In this document: positions 1 to 7,943 of the stretch, in pieces
Position numbering within the stretch: the first letter of the stretch is position 1
Layout: the number at the start of each line of letters is the position of its first letter
Assembly (NCBI GenBank): GCA_937132085.1
Contig: CAKZNV010000248.1
Location: forward strand, 1 to 64,000
Length of the DNA: 64,000 bases
From: an uncultured Rubritalea sp.
Lineage (GTDB): Bacteria > Verrucomicrobiota > Verrucomicrobiia > Verrucomicrobiales > Akkermansiaceae
Direction: 5' to 3'
Notes under the pieces: model-generated
Database searches by the model: none
What the model was told of the DNA's origin: nothing
What the model saw: only the letters and a program-made list of their open reading frames with translations
Made by a program: the position numbers and the translations under genes

Positions 1-188
1 CCTTTAGGTATACTTTTAGACCTTTCGACAAAAAGCATTACATACAATGAACTAAATCCTCTGTTATGGTTTCTAGCTCCATTTGTTTCCATGCTAATGA
101 AGAAATCATCGAATGGAATCAATCGGTCATCACATTTACCAATCGTGGCGAACATGCATAAAGTAAGAATAGTAAGTATAGTTTTCAT
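1..188 (-). CDS. Secreted hypothetical protein, N-terminal part only
   Basis: Read on the minus strand, an ATG at 186-188 opens a frame with no stop to the window edge, giving 62 residues. The N-terminus is a good signal peptide: Met-Lys, a run of Thr/Ile/Leu, then a probable cleavage near Gly-Lys-Cys-Asp around residue 18. A lysine in that run makes cleavage position uncertain. The rest (FDDFFISMETNGAR and following) is not a family I recognise. The C-terminus lies outside the window, so function cannot be judged. The open frame and signal sequence make a real gene likely. Confidence 0.5.
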   Translation of the reverse strand, partial: MKTILTILTLCMFATIGKCDDRLIPFDDFFISMETNGARNHNRGFSSLYVMLFVERSKSIPK

Positions 189-313
189 GGAAAGCAGACG
201 TAAGGGTTTACACAGCACAAGACGTGCTATCTATACAACTATCGCCAGCTACCATTTATTAGTCAACCTAATCTGAAAAAGCTAAATCTGAAGAACATCT
301 TCATTCTATCCCC

Positions 314-784
314 TTACTTCCTCTTTTTTGTGATTGGCCCTGAATTGCTATACTCGCCCCTCTTTGGATTGGGCGGTAAAAGCAACTCTCCACCATCTTC
401 GACAAGCCTCATGTATCGCTCTTCGCCTCTAGTCGTGGTTAGAAAGATATTCCAGTCATCTCTTTTCCAAGTCCCGCTGATTGATTCGGATTTAAGAACT
501 GCTGTGAAGGTAGAGTCAGATTTAAGCTCTACCTCATAACCATCACCCTCCCAGACTCCCCAGGCTTCAGATTCATACTCGACAGTAGGATTCCACTCAT
601 CGATTCCTGGTGAAATCATTTTCAGTAGTCCAAATAGAACCCATGGAGCCGCAATGATCACGATCCCAAACAAGCCGCTTTTATTAGATTTTCTATCGCC
701 AATGACTTTGCAAACTCCAATGAGCAAGCAAACCACGATAGCAATAAGAACAATCATTCCTCCAAACGGTTCAGGTAATCTCAT
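314..784 (-). CDS. Small membrane-anchored hypothetical protein
   Basis: A 156-residue protein with two hydrophobic segments near the N-terminus (about residues 8-26 and 38-58), followed by a soluble domain of about 90 residues. The soluble part alternates hydrophobic and polar residues and has a pattern WEGDGYEVELKSDSTFTA followed by SGTWKRDDWNIFL. That pattern recalls small lipocalin-like or copper-resistance-type beta-barrel domains in which a graded substance alters a tabulated strand pattern, but I cannot assign a family. It ends in a basic tail. It is a single gene, head-to-tail with the secreted protein downstream on the same strand (125 bases apart). The ATG at 782-784 is the first good start. 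Confidence 0.6.
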   Translation of the reverse strand: MRLPEPFGGMIVLIAIVVCLLIGVCKVIGDRKSNKSGLFGIVIIAAPWVLFGLLKMISPGIDEWNPTVEYESEAWGVWEGDGYEVELKSDSTFTAVLKSESISGTWKRDDWNIFLTTTRGEERYMRLVEDGGELLLPPNPKRGEYSNSGPITKKRK

Positions 785-854
785 GTGATTGATCTAATCT
801 GAAACTCAGCTACTTAATAGCTTTTTATTTTTTATTCAAATCGACCAACAACCT

Positions 855-894
855 AACAAAAAAAATAGCCTCCTGCGATTTCTCGTAGGAGGCT
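855..894 (-). terminator. Intrinsic terminator after the aminotransferase gene
   Basis: The arms at 867-878 and 883-894 pair over 12 positions (one G-U) around a 4-base loop. Read on the minus strand the hairpin is followed by a run of eight T. It lies 31 bases past the stop of the aminotransferase gene. Confidence 0.85.
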
Positions 895-925
895 GATTGA
901 TTTAAATTGTTAGTCTCGGGTCTTA

Positions 926-2092
926 CTAGTGGGACTTACAGAATTCTTCGAATCTGCTGAGACCTTCGTTGAGAACGTCAAGTGTGGTGCAGTAACTGAT
1001 GCGGATGCAGTTGTCGTTACCGAATGCGATTCCTGGCACAGCTGCTACTCTGTAACGGGTAAGAAGCTTGTCGCAGAGGTTGACTGACTTGATGCCGAGC
1101 TTCTCTGTGTTGACGAGGAAGTAGAACGCACCCTGTGGCTCAGTGACTGAGATGTTAGGGATCGCTTTGAGGCGCTTATACATGAACTGACGACGCATGT
1201 CATACTCTTCACGAAGGTCATTCACGAAGTTGTTCTCTGTCTCTAGTGCTGCAAGAGCTCCATACTGAGAGAATGTGCAAGCGTTAGATGTAGTGTGTCC
1301 CTGCATGTTGCTGATCGCTTCTGCGATAGCTTTAGGAGCAGCGATGTAGCCAAGTCTCCAGCCAGTCATTGAGTATGCCTTAGAGAATCCACCTACTGTG
1401 ATAGTGAGGTCGTAGAGTTCCTGGCTGAGTGAACCGATGCTTACGTGCTTAGTCTCACCGTAGACGAGCTTTTCGTAGATCTCGTCTGAAAGGATGATGA
1501 TGTCTTCTAGAAGAGCTACTTCACCGATAGCACGGAGTTCGTCTTCAGTGTAAACTGCGCCAGTTGGGTTGCCAGGTGAGTTGAGGATGATCATCTTAGT
1601 AAGACCAGTCATGTTCTCTTCAAACTGCTCTGGAGTCATCTTCCAACCGTTTTCTTCTGTAGTCTCTACAAGAACTGGAACACCACCTGCGATCTTAACC
1701 ATCTCAGGGTATGAGAGCCAGAATGGTGATGGGATGATGACTTCGTCACCTTCTTCAACAACCGCCATGATAGCGTTCATGCATGAGTGCTTAGCACCGC
1801 TATTCACGATGACCTGCTTTGGCTCATAGTTGAGATTGTTCTCTACTTTAAGCTTCTTAGCGATTGCTTCTCTGAGTTCAGGGATGCCGGCTGCTGGAGT
1901 GTATTTTGTCTTACCTTCCTGAAGCGCCTTAATTGCTGCGTCTTTGATGAAGTCTGGTGTGTCCATTTCTGGCTCACCACCTGCTAGACCGTAAACTTCT
2001 TCACCACGTGATTTCATAGCCTTAGCCTGATTAGTGATGCTGAGTGTGAGTGACGGGGAAATACTGCTGATTCTTGATGAAATGCTGTCCAT
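926..2092 (-). CDS. aspC: Pyridoxal-phosphate aminotransferase, aspartate aminotransferase class Ib type
   Basis: A 388-residue class I aminotransferase, expected to transfer the amino group between aspartate and 2-oxoglutarate in the cytoplasm. The N-terminus (SPSLTLSITNQAKAMKSRG, then GLAGGEPEMDTP) is typical of the class Ib aspartate/prephenate aminotransferases. SPGNPTG is present near 172-178, the PLP lysine is K238 in GGFSKAYSMTGWRLGY, and a substrate-binding arginine occurs near residue 371 (CIRISY). Length is normal for the family. It is monocistronic, with its own terminator downstream. The exact substrate cannot be read from sequence: a prephenate or a broad-range aromatic activity is possible. 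Confidence 0.88.
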   Translation of the reverse strand: MDSISSRISSISPSLTLSITNQAKAMKSRGEEVYGLAGGEPEMDTPDFIKDAAIKALQEGKTKYTPAAGIPELREAIAKKLKVENNLNYEPKQVIVNSGAKHSCMNAIMAVVEEGDEVIIPSPFWLSYPEMVKIAGGVPVLVETTEENGWKMTPEQFEENMTGLTKMIILNSPGNPTGAVYTEDELRAIGEVALLEDIIILSDEIYEKLVYGETKHVSIGSLSQELYDLTITVGGFSKAYSMTGWRLGYIAAPKAIAEAISNMQGHTTSNACTFSQYGALAALETENNFVNDLREEYDMRRQFMYKRLKAIPNISVTEPQGAFYFLVNTEKLGIKSVNLCDKLLTRYRVAAVPGIAFGNDNCIRISYCTTLDVLNEGLSRFEEFCKSH

Positions 2093-2245
2093 GAGAGTGT
2101 TCTCTATTATTTTTACTGATAAGATTTAGCTAAATTAGATTACTGCCAAAGGGCAAATTCAGATTTATCAGTGAGAACCGGAACTCCCCCTTCGGAGTCG
2201 GATCATTACTTAGGTGGAATAGACACTACTTGCAAGCGAAATGGA

Positions 2246-2270
2246 GACTCTAGGTGAAATTTCTAGAGTC
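2246..2270. other. Small hairpin downstream of prmA
   Basis: GACTCTAG at 2246-2253 pairs perfectly with CTAGAGTC at 2263-2270 around a 9-base loop, 16 bases past the prmA stop. No T-run follows on either strand, so it may be a 3-prime-end stabiliser rather than a normal intrinsic terminator. Confidence 0.4.
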
Positions 2271-2286
2271 CCACATTGAGCAATGA

Positions 2287-3135
2287 CTACTTCTTACCTC
2301 TAGCTGTCACCCACTTGCCTTTTTTGACCACTTTGCCAAATGTCAGACCAGCAGCTTCACCACACTTTTTAGTGTCTTCCCATTGATCCGCTAAGATACC
2401 AGAGACGACTAAATCGCCACCAGTTTCAATCGTTGCCGCGATAGTAGGAAAGGCCTTTTGAAGGATTGTTGAAAACATATTCGCAACCACGACTGGCCAT
2501 TGCCTCTCAGGAGTCCAGATGAGAACATCTTGTTCCTTTACCACGATGTTAGTGACTTCGTTAAGCACAAGGTTCTGCTCACTGACTCGCACCGCCTGAG
2601 CGTCGAAATCATGAGCTTCACAGCTGTCCGCTCCGAGCATTCTCGCTGCAATAGCTAGAACCGCAGTGCCACAACCAAGGTCGAGCATATCCCAACTCTG
2701 TGAACCTGCGTTCAGCTTCTTTTCCTTTGCGATATCTACCAGGAATCTAAGACAAGTAGAAGTAGTAGCATGATCGCCAGTCCCAAATGCCATTTCTGCC
2801 GGAACCTGGATCACATGACGATTAGGATGATCTTTACGCATCTGGTCAGCCTCTGATTTCTCACGAGTCCCAGTCACTAAGATAGAGTCTCGGATCTTAA
2901 GCGGTGGCTTCACCTCAGCGCTCAGGGCTACCCAGTTCTGTTGCTTCACCTCACGAATACTGCCTCCCCATTGCTTCTGGATATCAATAGCTTCAGCTTC
3001 TGTCTCAGAGTAGACCTCCACTCGCACAGACTTACCGCCTTTGATTTCAGAGATGACTGAGTTTGGGTTGCCATAGAAGCGCTCTTCCCAGGCGTCCGCC
3101 CACTTGACTGATGATAATTTAGACCAATGATACAT
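2287..3135 (-). CDS. prmA: Ribosomal protein L11 methyltransferase
   Basis: A class I SAM-dependent methyltransferase of the PrmA family, which trimethylates ribosomal protein L11. It shows the family markers MAFGTGDHATTSTCLRFL, the SAM motif LDLGCGTAVLAIAA and the VVVANMF motif corresponding to the usual NIL motif. The frame is open upstream to a GTG at 3187-3189 overlapping rodA, but the ATG at 3133-3135 gives the usual PrmA start (MYHWSKLSSVKWADAWEE) and an A/C-rich leader like its neighbours, so I prefer it, for 282 residues. It follows rodA by about 40 bases on the same strand and is probably co-transcribed. Confidence 0.88.
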   Translation of the reverse strand: MYHWSKLSSVKWADAWEERFYGNPNSVISEIKGGKSVRVEVYSETEAEAIDIQKQWGGSIREVKQQNWVALSAEVKPPLKIRDSILVTGTREKSEADQMRKDHPNRHVIQVPAEMAFGTGDHATTSTCLRFLVDIAKEKKLNAGSQSWDMLDLGCGTAVLAIAARMLGADSCEAHDFDAQAVRVSEQNLVLNEVTNIVVKEQDVLIWTPERQWPVVVANMFSTILQKAFPTIAATIETGGDLVVSGILADQWEDTKKCGEAAGLTFGKVVKKGKWVTARGKK

Positions 3136-3175
3136 AATAAATTTTGTTTGTTGTTTTGTGGGAATTGTTGCGGAA

Positions 3176-4432
3176 CTAGAAGTCGCCACGTTGAGTTTTC
3201 TCGTTGTAGTTGACTCGTTCTTCGCTACGGCGTTGACCGATGACGACTGGCTTACCTCGCTTGGATAAAGTGACCTTCTCTACCACCTCTCCGTCATCAC
3301 CTCTACGGTGCACCCAGACACTCTGCACAAGACCGAGCATGAACATACACATCACAACGAAGGTTCCAGAATAACTAATCAACGGCAAAGGGATACCTGT
3401 CACAGGCATCAAAAGAGCACACATTCCTATATTCTCGAATATATGCGCAAAGAATAAGGCTACGACACTGGCACAAATAATCTGCCCAGACATATCCCGA
3501 CTATAATACGCAATCAATATCCCCTGAATCAGCAATAAACTAAAGCTCATCACCAGCAGTAAGCTGCCTCGGAAACCTTGTTCCTCAGCGAACACACCAA
3601 AAATGTAGTCATTATGGGCCGTCTTTTGAGGAACGTAACCCATCGCGTGCAGTGAGCGCTTAGATTTATCTGCCTTGTAGCCTAGACCTTTATAGCCAGA
3701 TTTTCCGACCGCCATTGACACATAGTAAGGACCATAGGCGTCGCCAGAAATGTCTACTTTACGGTCATTGCTCATGTCTAAAAAGATATCGATACGGTTC
3801 GCTCCACGCTCTGAAACCATAGGCAGCAACCAGTAAAAAAGAATCGGCACTGCTGCCAAACCTAGCGAGGTAATCACAGTCAAATAACGGAATGGAACTC
3901 CACTCACTAACATGATCACCGCTAGTAGCGGCAACCAAACAATCGCCGATCCCATGTCGCCCATCATAGCCACCATGCCAAACGGTAACATCACGACGAT
4001 TACAATGACTCCTAGTTTGATTAAAGGAAGATTTAGCAAAGGATGCCATTTACCCATGTCTTGTAACATCCAAGCAAGCATGACAAATCCTGAAACAACG
4101 GCAAACTGTGCTGGCTGGAAGCTAAGTCCGCCTATTTGAAGCTGGTGCACCTTATTCCCCCAAACCAATGCGGCAACGAGTAGGATGAGTCCTACAAAAT
4201 ACATGGGAGCAGCTAGATACTTGATCCATCGGTAATCGATCAAGGCTGTAACAAAATAGACAATAGCACCTACGAAGATCCATTGCGTCTGCTTACCAGC
4301 GATGTATTCTCCACCACTAGGCAAGTGTCTCGCAGCACTTTCAATGGTGAAGACACCTAAAATCAATAGCCCAAACATGGTGAAAACTAACACCCAGTTC
4401 ATGCCTAATATTTTTCTTAATAATGGAGTCAT
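3176..4432 (-). CDS. rodA: SEDS peptidoglycan polymerase, RodA/FtsW family
   Basis: A 418-residue polytopic membrane protein of the SEDS family, which polymerises lipid II into glycan strands. About nine to ten hydrophobic segments are visible. The family signature near the C-terminus (FAHIFENIGMCALLMPVTGIPLPLISYSG) is intact, as is the loop DYIFGVFAEEQGFRGS. The N-terminal spacing and ENIGM sequence fit RodA (elongasome) better than FtsW. A charged tail of about 45 residues follows the last segment. It sits between an L,D-transpeptidase and prmA in a cell-wall run; no class B PBP partner is adjacent. Confidence 0.87.
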   Translation of the reverse strand: MTPLLRKILGMNWVLVFTMFGLLILGVFTIESAARHLPSGGEYIAGKQTQWIFVGAIVYFVTALIDYRWIKYLAAPMYFVGLILLVAALVWGNKVHQLQIGGLSFQPAQFAVVSGFVMLAWMLQDMGKWHPLLNLPLIKLGVIVIVVMLPFGMVAMMGDMGSAIVWLPLLAVIMLVSGVPFRYLTVITSLGLAAVPILFYWLLPMVSERGANRIDIFLDMSNDRKVDISGDAYGPYYVSMAVGKSGYKGLGYKADKSKRSLHAMGYVPQKTAHNDYIFGVFAEEQGFRGSLLLVMSFSLLLIQGILIAYYSRDMSGQIICASVVALFFAHIFENIGMCALLMPVTGIPLPLISYSGTFVVMCMFMLGLVQSVWVHRRGDDGEVVEKVTLSKRGKPVVIGQRRSEERVNYNEKTQRGDF

Positions 4433-4533
4433 CTATTTCGTTTCTGCTATCTCTATACTGACAAAAACGAACTACCTTTCAACACAGAAAATATCGATTA
4501 GTAATTTACTTCAAATGAAGACCGACACCTAGC

Positions 4534-5166
4534 TTAAGCGCCGCCACGGAAGCTACCTTTAGCTTTCACGTATTTCTTTCCCTCTTTAGTCTTATACAGA
4601 TGATCATAAACGATTTTCACCTCAGCACCAACTCCGACTCTGCGGTAGAGATCGATCACATCACGAGATCTCATGCGGATACAGCCATAACTTGCTGGAC
4701 GTCCGATTCTATATTCCTCAGGAGTTCCGTGAATGTAGATATAGCGAGCGTAGGTGTGACGATTTCTGTATTCAGTGCCTTTGAGCCACATGATACGGCT
4801 AACAATAGGATCTCTACCTGGTGCGTTAGGTCTGAGAATCTCACCCGTTCTTCTGCGGCTTTTGAAAACTGCTCCACTAGGAGCACCTCCACCTATTTTT
4901 TTAGCTATACGCATTTTCCCAAGCGGAGTGCGCTTGCTTCTATGCGTATTACCTACACCAAACTTCGATGTTGAAACTCTGTATGCTTTAACGGGTTCAC
5001 CGTCTTTACTGAGGATCATGGTCTGATCCTTCACACTCACTATCATCTTATTTCTCGTGTCTTGTCTAGGGCTGCTTCCACAGCTAGATAAGAAGAAACT
5101 AAACACGACTGCCATCAGTGAGACGACAGTCAGTTTTTGTATTGATGGTGAGCTTGTTGTAAACAT
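4534..5166 (-). CDS. L,D-transpeptidase (YkuD) lipoprotein
   Basis: A 210-residue lipoprotein with a YkuD catalytic domain that would cross-link peptidoglycan or anchor proteins to it in the periplasm. The signal peptide ends in a lipobox Leu-Ser-Ser-Cys with C29 as the lipidated residue. The catalytic pair is H146 (YIHGTPEE) and C162 in SYGCIRM. The domain starts right after the anchor (VSVKDQTMILSKDGEPVKAY). It lies 22 bases after the glycosyltransferase gene and about 100 bases before rodA on the same strand, consistent with a cell-wall operon. Confidence 0.88.
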   Translation of the reverse strand: MFTTSSPSIQKLTVVSLMAVVFSFFLSSCGSSPRQDTRNKMIVSVKDQTMILSKDGEPVKAYRVSTSKFGVGNTHRSKRTPLGKMRIAKKIGGGAPSGAVFKSRRRTGEILRPNAPGRDPIVSRIMWLKGTEYRNRHTYARYIYIHGTPEEYRIGRPASYGCIRMRSRDVIDLYRRVGVGAEVKIVYDHLYKTKEGKKYVKAKGSFRGGA

Positions 5167-5188
5167 AACTTAATAACTAATTAAGCTA

Positions 5189-6757
5189 CTATTTACCAGA
5201 ATCTATACTTTCTTCAACGTTATTCTTGAACATTCCATCTAACATTCTCTTCAGTGAAGGGATAGACGTGTAGAAGAACCCGATTGGGAATGGAGTAAGA
5301 AGAACAGCAGTAGCGTAGTTAGCATCTGTGTAGTTTGAGATAACCACGACTAAGAAGAAAATAGCAAAGAGAAGCTCAACCACTGGAGTCAGTGACTTCA
5401 TCGCCTTATACTTACTAGCTTTCCAAGCTTTTTTAGCTACAGGGGCTGCTACAGCTGTAGCGGCTACTTCTGTCACTTCACCTGCTTTAGCTGGCTTATC
5501 AATACCATACTTAGGTGTGCGAACAAATCCTGACTCATGGTTGAAGAGAGCTTCTAATACTGCTTTAGCATTATTCACGCTCATTCCGATTCCTAGTGCG
5601 ATGAGCACTGGTAGGTAGAAGATTTCTTTATACCAAGTCTTAGGCCTGAGTGATTTCTGAGCTACTAGGTAGAAAAGAGCTACTGAAACTGAACCAAAGA
5701 AGAAGATCGGGATGTTAAGGAGTTGCTCAACCCATGGATTCTGTTGCAAGAATGCCCAGTCTAGTGATGCTGACTGCTTAGGATAGATGAGGAAACATAG
5801 CACGATGAGCGCGAGGTAAGCAAAGTTCGAAGTAAGGTGTGCTGTCGCTTCCATCTTAGCTTTAAGAGGAGCTTTGCTCTTCCAGATGTTCATCAAGCAC
5901 TTCTTACAGCACTGAATAGAACCTTTAGTCCAGCGGTGTTGTTGACTCTTGAAGCCATCCATATCGACAGGAAGTTCAGCAGGAGTTTCCACATCTTTTA
6001 GGTAAACAAAGTTCCAGCCCTTAAGCTGCGCTCTGTAACTCAGATCCATGTCTTCAGTAAGTGTGTCGTGCTCCCAGCCACCAGCATCTGCAATACATGA
6101 CTTTCTCCACATCCCACCAGTTCCGTTGAAGGTAAAGAATCGACCTGAGCGGTTTCTTGCTGTCTGCTCTAGCTCTAAGTGTCCGTCAAGGAACATCGCT
6201 TGAATTCTAGTGAGCATGTTAAAATCTCTGTTGAGGTGACCCCAGCGTGTCTGGATCATTCCTACATTATCATCAGTAAAGTAGTGAATTGTCTTCTGCA
6301 GAACGTCTGCATGAGGCATGAAGTCAGCATCGAGAATGAATAGAAACTCTCCTTTAGCTACTTTACTACCGTTTTCTAGAGCACCAGCCTTATAGCCTGT
6401 GCGGTCAGTGCGGTGAATATACACTGCATCGAACCCACGAGAAACTAGGTCAGCCACCTGAGCCTTACAGATTTCAATCGTCTCATCCGTAGAGTCATCG
6501 AGAACCTGGATCTCAAGCTTATCTTTCGGATAGTCGATTTCTGCAACCTTCTGAATAAGACGCTCCACAACATGCAGCTCATTATACATAGGCAACTGCA
6601 TGGTGATTACTGGAAGTTCGTCAAAATGGCCCTTAGGCTCCGGGGTGTCCTTGCGGTGCTTTAGATACAAATAAATGATCGTAAGTCTGTGAAAGCCGTA
6701 GCCAGCTAAACAGAGAAGAACTAAAAAGTAACAGATATACCAGGTCCAAGCCATCAT
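5189..6757 (-). CDS. Family 2 glycosyltransferase, cellulose synthase-like membrane protein
   Basis: A 522-residue processive-type GT2 enzyme in the inner membrane. One transmembrane segment (about 6-30) precedes the GT-A domain, which has DDSTDE (87-92), DAD (143-145), TED (234-236) and QQHRW (273-276), the D,D,D,QxxRW set of processive synthases. Several membrane helices follow (about 308-325, 345-365, 382-400). A 45-residue Ala/Lys-rich linker separates them from two last helices. There is no PilZ domain, so it is unlike BcsA of classical cellulose synthesis. It probably makes or starts an exopolysaccharide or cell-wall glycan. The first gene of the run with the L,D-transpeptidase. Confidence 0.82.
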   Translation of the reverse strand: MMAWTWYICYFLVLLCLAGYGFHRLTIIYLYLKHRKDTPEPKGHFDELPVITMQLPMYNELHVVERLIQKVAEIDYPKDKLEIQVLDDSTDETIEICKAQVADLVSRGFDAVYIHRTDRTGYKAGALENGSKVAKGEFLFILDADFMPHADVLQKTIHYFTDDNVGMIQTRWGHLNRDFNMLTRIQAMFLDGHLELEQTARNRSGRFFTFNGTGGMWRKSCIADAGGWEHDTLTEDMDLSYRAQLKGWNFVYLKDVETPAELPVDMDGFKSQQHRWTKGSIQCCKKCLMNIWKSKAPLKAKMEATAHLTSNFAYLALIVLCFLIYPKQSASLDWAFLQQNPWVEQLLNIPIFFFGSVSVALFYLVAQKSLRPKTWYKEIFYLPVLIALGIGMSVNNAKAVLEALFNHESGFVRTPKYGIDKPAKAGEVTEVAATAVAAPVAKKAWKASKYKAMKSLTPVVELLFAIFFLVVVISNYTDANYATAVLLTPFPIGFFYTSIPSLKRMLDGMFKNNVEESIDSGK

Positions 6758-6912
6758 AATAATATAGGGTCGTTTTTGTAGCTTCAGACTGCACCATTAC
6801 AGCTTCGGCTGCCAGCCAATGGACTACGATTCACTATATGTCAAGCACTAATCGTGTTCTTAATTCTATGCAAACAAGTCACTTACTCGTATTAGCACAA
6901 ACTACACTAATC

Positions 6913-7857
6913 TTAAATACCCAATAACTTACTCCCCACCACAACCACTACAGGCATGGTTAGAAAGCTCAGCACGTTGGTCACGATCGCTACTTCAGCC
7001 ACCATCGCAGGCTTAGCGCCGTAGTGTCTCGCCAGAACAATGGAGAATAAAGCCGCAGGCATCGCAGCTTGAATCAAAAGCACTCGTTTCACCGCAGGGT
7101 CGACTGGTAATATATACGCCACACCCAACATCACTGAGGGCAATAACAATAAACGAAATAAAATCCCTAAAGAGCTAATTTTAAAACTAAACCGAATTTC
7201 AGGCAAGATCTCAGCAATAGCCATACCCACCATAATCAATGACAACGGAATGGCAGTGACTCCTAGATTATGGATCGTTGCTCCTATTGGCGATGGTATC
7301 GAATCTGCCAATCCAGTAAGATTAATGAGAATCCCAACAATGACAGCCACCACAGGACCATTGAGGAAATACTTAGGGTTCAGGCTCAGCTTCCCCACTA
7401 AAATCATGATACCTACTGAGTAGACAGCAAGCTCCACCCCTAGATTATGCAGAAACAACGTAGCCAATAATTCCTTATCATCGAAAAGCGATATCAATAA
7501 TGGAACAGCCATGAAACCATAGTTCTGGATTCCAGCCCCTACTGTGAACGATCTCCTCCCCTCACCTCTGGATAAACCTAAGCTTGGCGCCAGTAGATAG
7601 ACGATCGCTAATGAAAGAACTACCACACCACCACCGATCGCTGCCATCTGAAGCACTTTACCTAAATCAGATGCGACCTCACTTCCCACGATGTTGTAGA
7701 AAATAAAGCACGGCATCAGCACATTGAGTAAGAGCGATGTTAAACCACGATCCACCCCGTTACCCACTACCTTAAAGCGACGTAGGCACAAACCGATAAA
7801 CACCACCAGAAAAACTGGTATAATGGCTACTAGCACTGCTATCACATGATCAATCAT
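6913..7857 (-). CDS. AEC-family (auxin efflux carrier) transporter
   Basis: A 314-residue integral membrane protein with about ten hydrophobic segments in the two-halves arrangement of the AEC family. Motifs fitting the family are FIGLCLRRFKVV near the N-terminus, GAGIQNYGFMAVPLL in the crossover region and PLSLIMVGM in the second half. Bacterial members carry malate, malonate or other organic acids, usually with ions. Nothing here identifies the substrate. It is a single gene, 155 bases upstream of the glycosyltransferase on the same strand. Confidence 0.82.
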   Translation of the reverse strand: MIDHVIAVLVAIIPVFLVVFIGLCLRRFKVVGNGVDRGLTSLLLNVLMPCFIFYNIVGSEVASDLGKVLQMAAIGGGVVVLSLAIVYLLAPSLGLSRGEGRRSFTVGAGIQNYGFMAVPLLISLFDDKELLATLFLHNLGVELAVYSVGIMILVGKLSLNPKYFLNGPVVAVIVGILINLTGLADSIPSPIGATIHNLGVTAIPLSLIMVGMAIAEILPEIRFSFKISSLGILFRLLLLPSVMLGVAYILPVDPAVKRVLLIQAAMPAALFSIVLARHYGAKPAMVAEVAIVTNVLSFLTMPVVVVVGSKLLGI

Positions 7858-7943
7858 TTACAGGTCATTTCTTCAACAGTTATGCCTCGTGAGCAAGATT
7901 ATTATTCTTTCTACTAGTGTCATCTTTCGCTAATAGTCTCCTC

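Noticed and set aside
91..276. A 61-codon plus-strand frame at the window start
   Set aside because: It overlaps the minus-strand gene with a clear signal peptide and shows no protein-like features.
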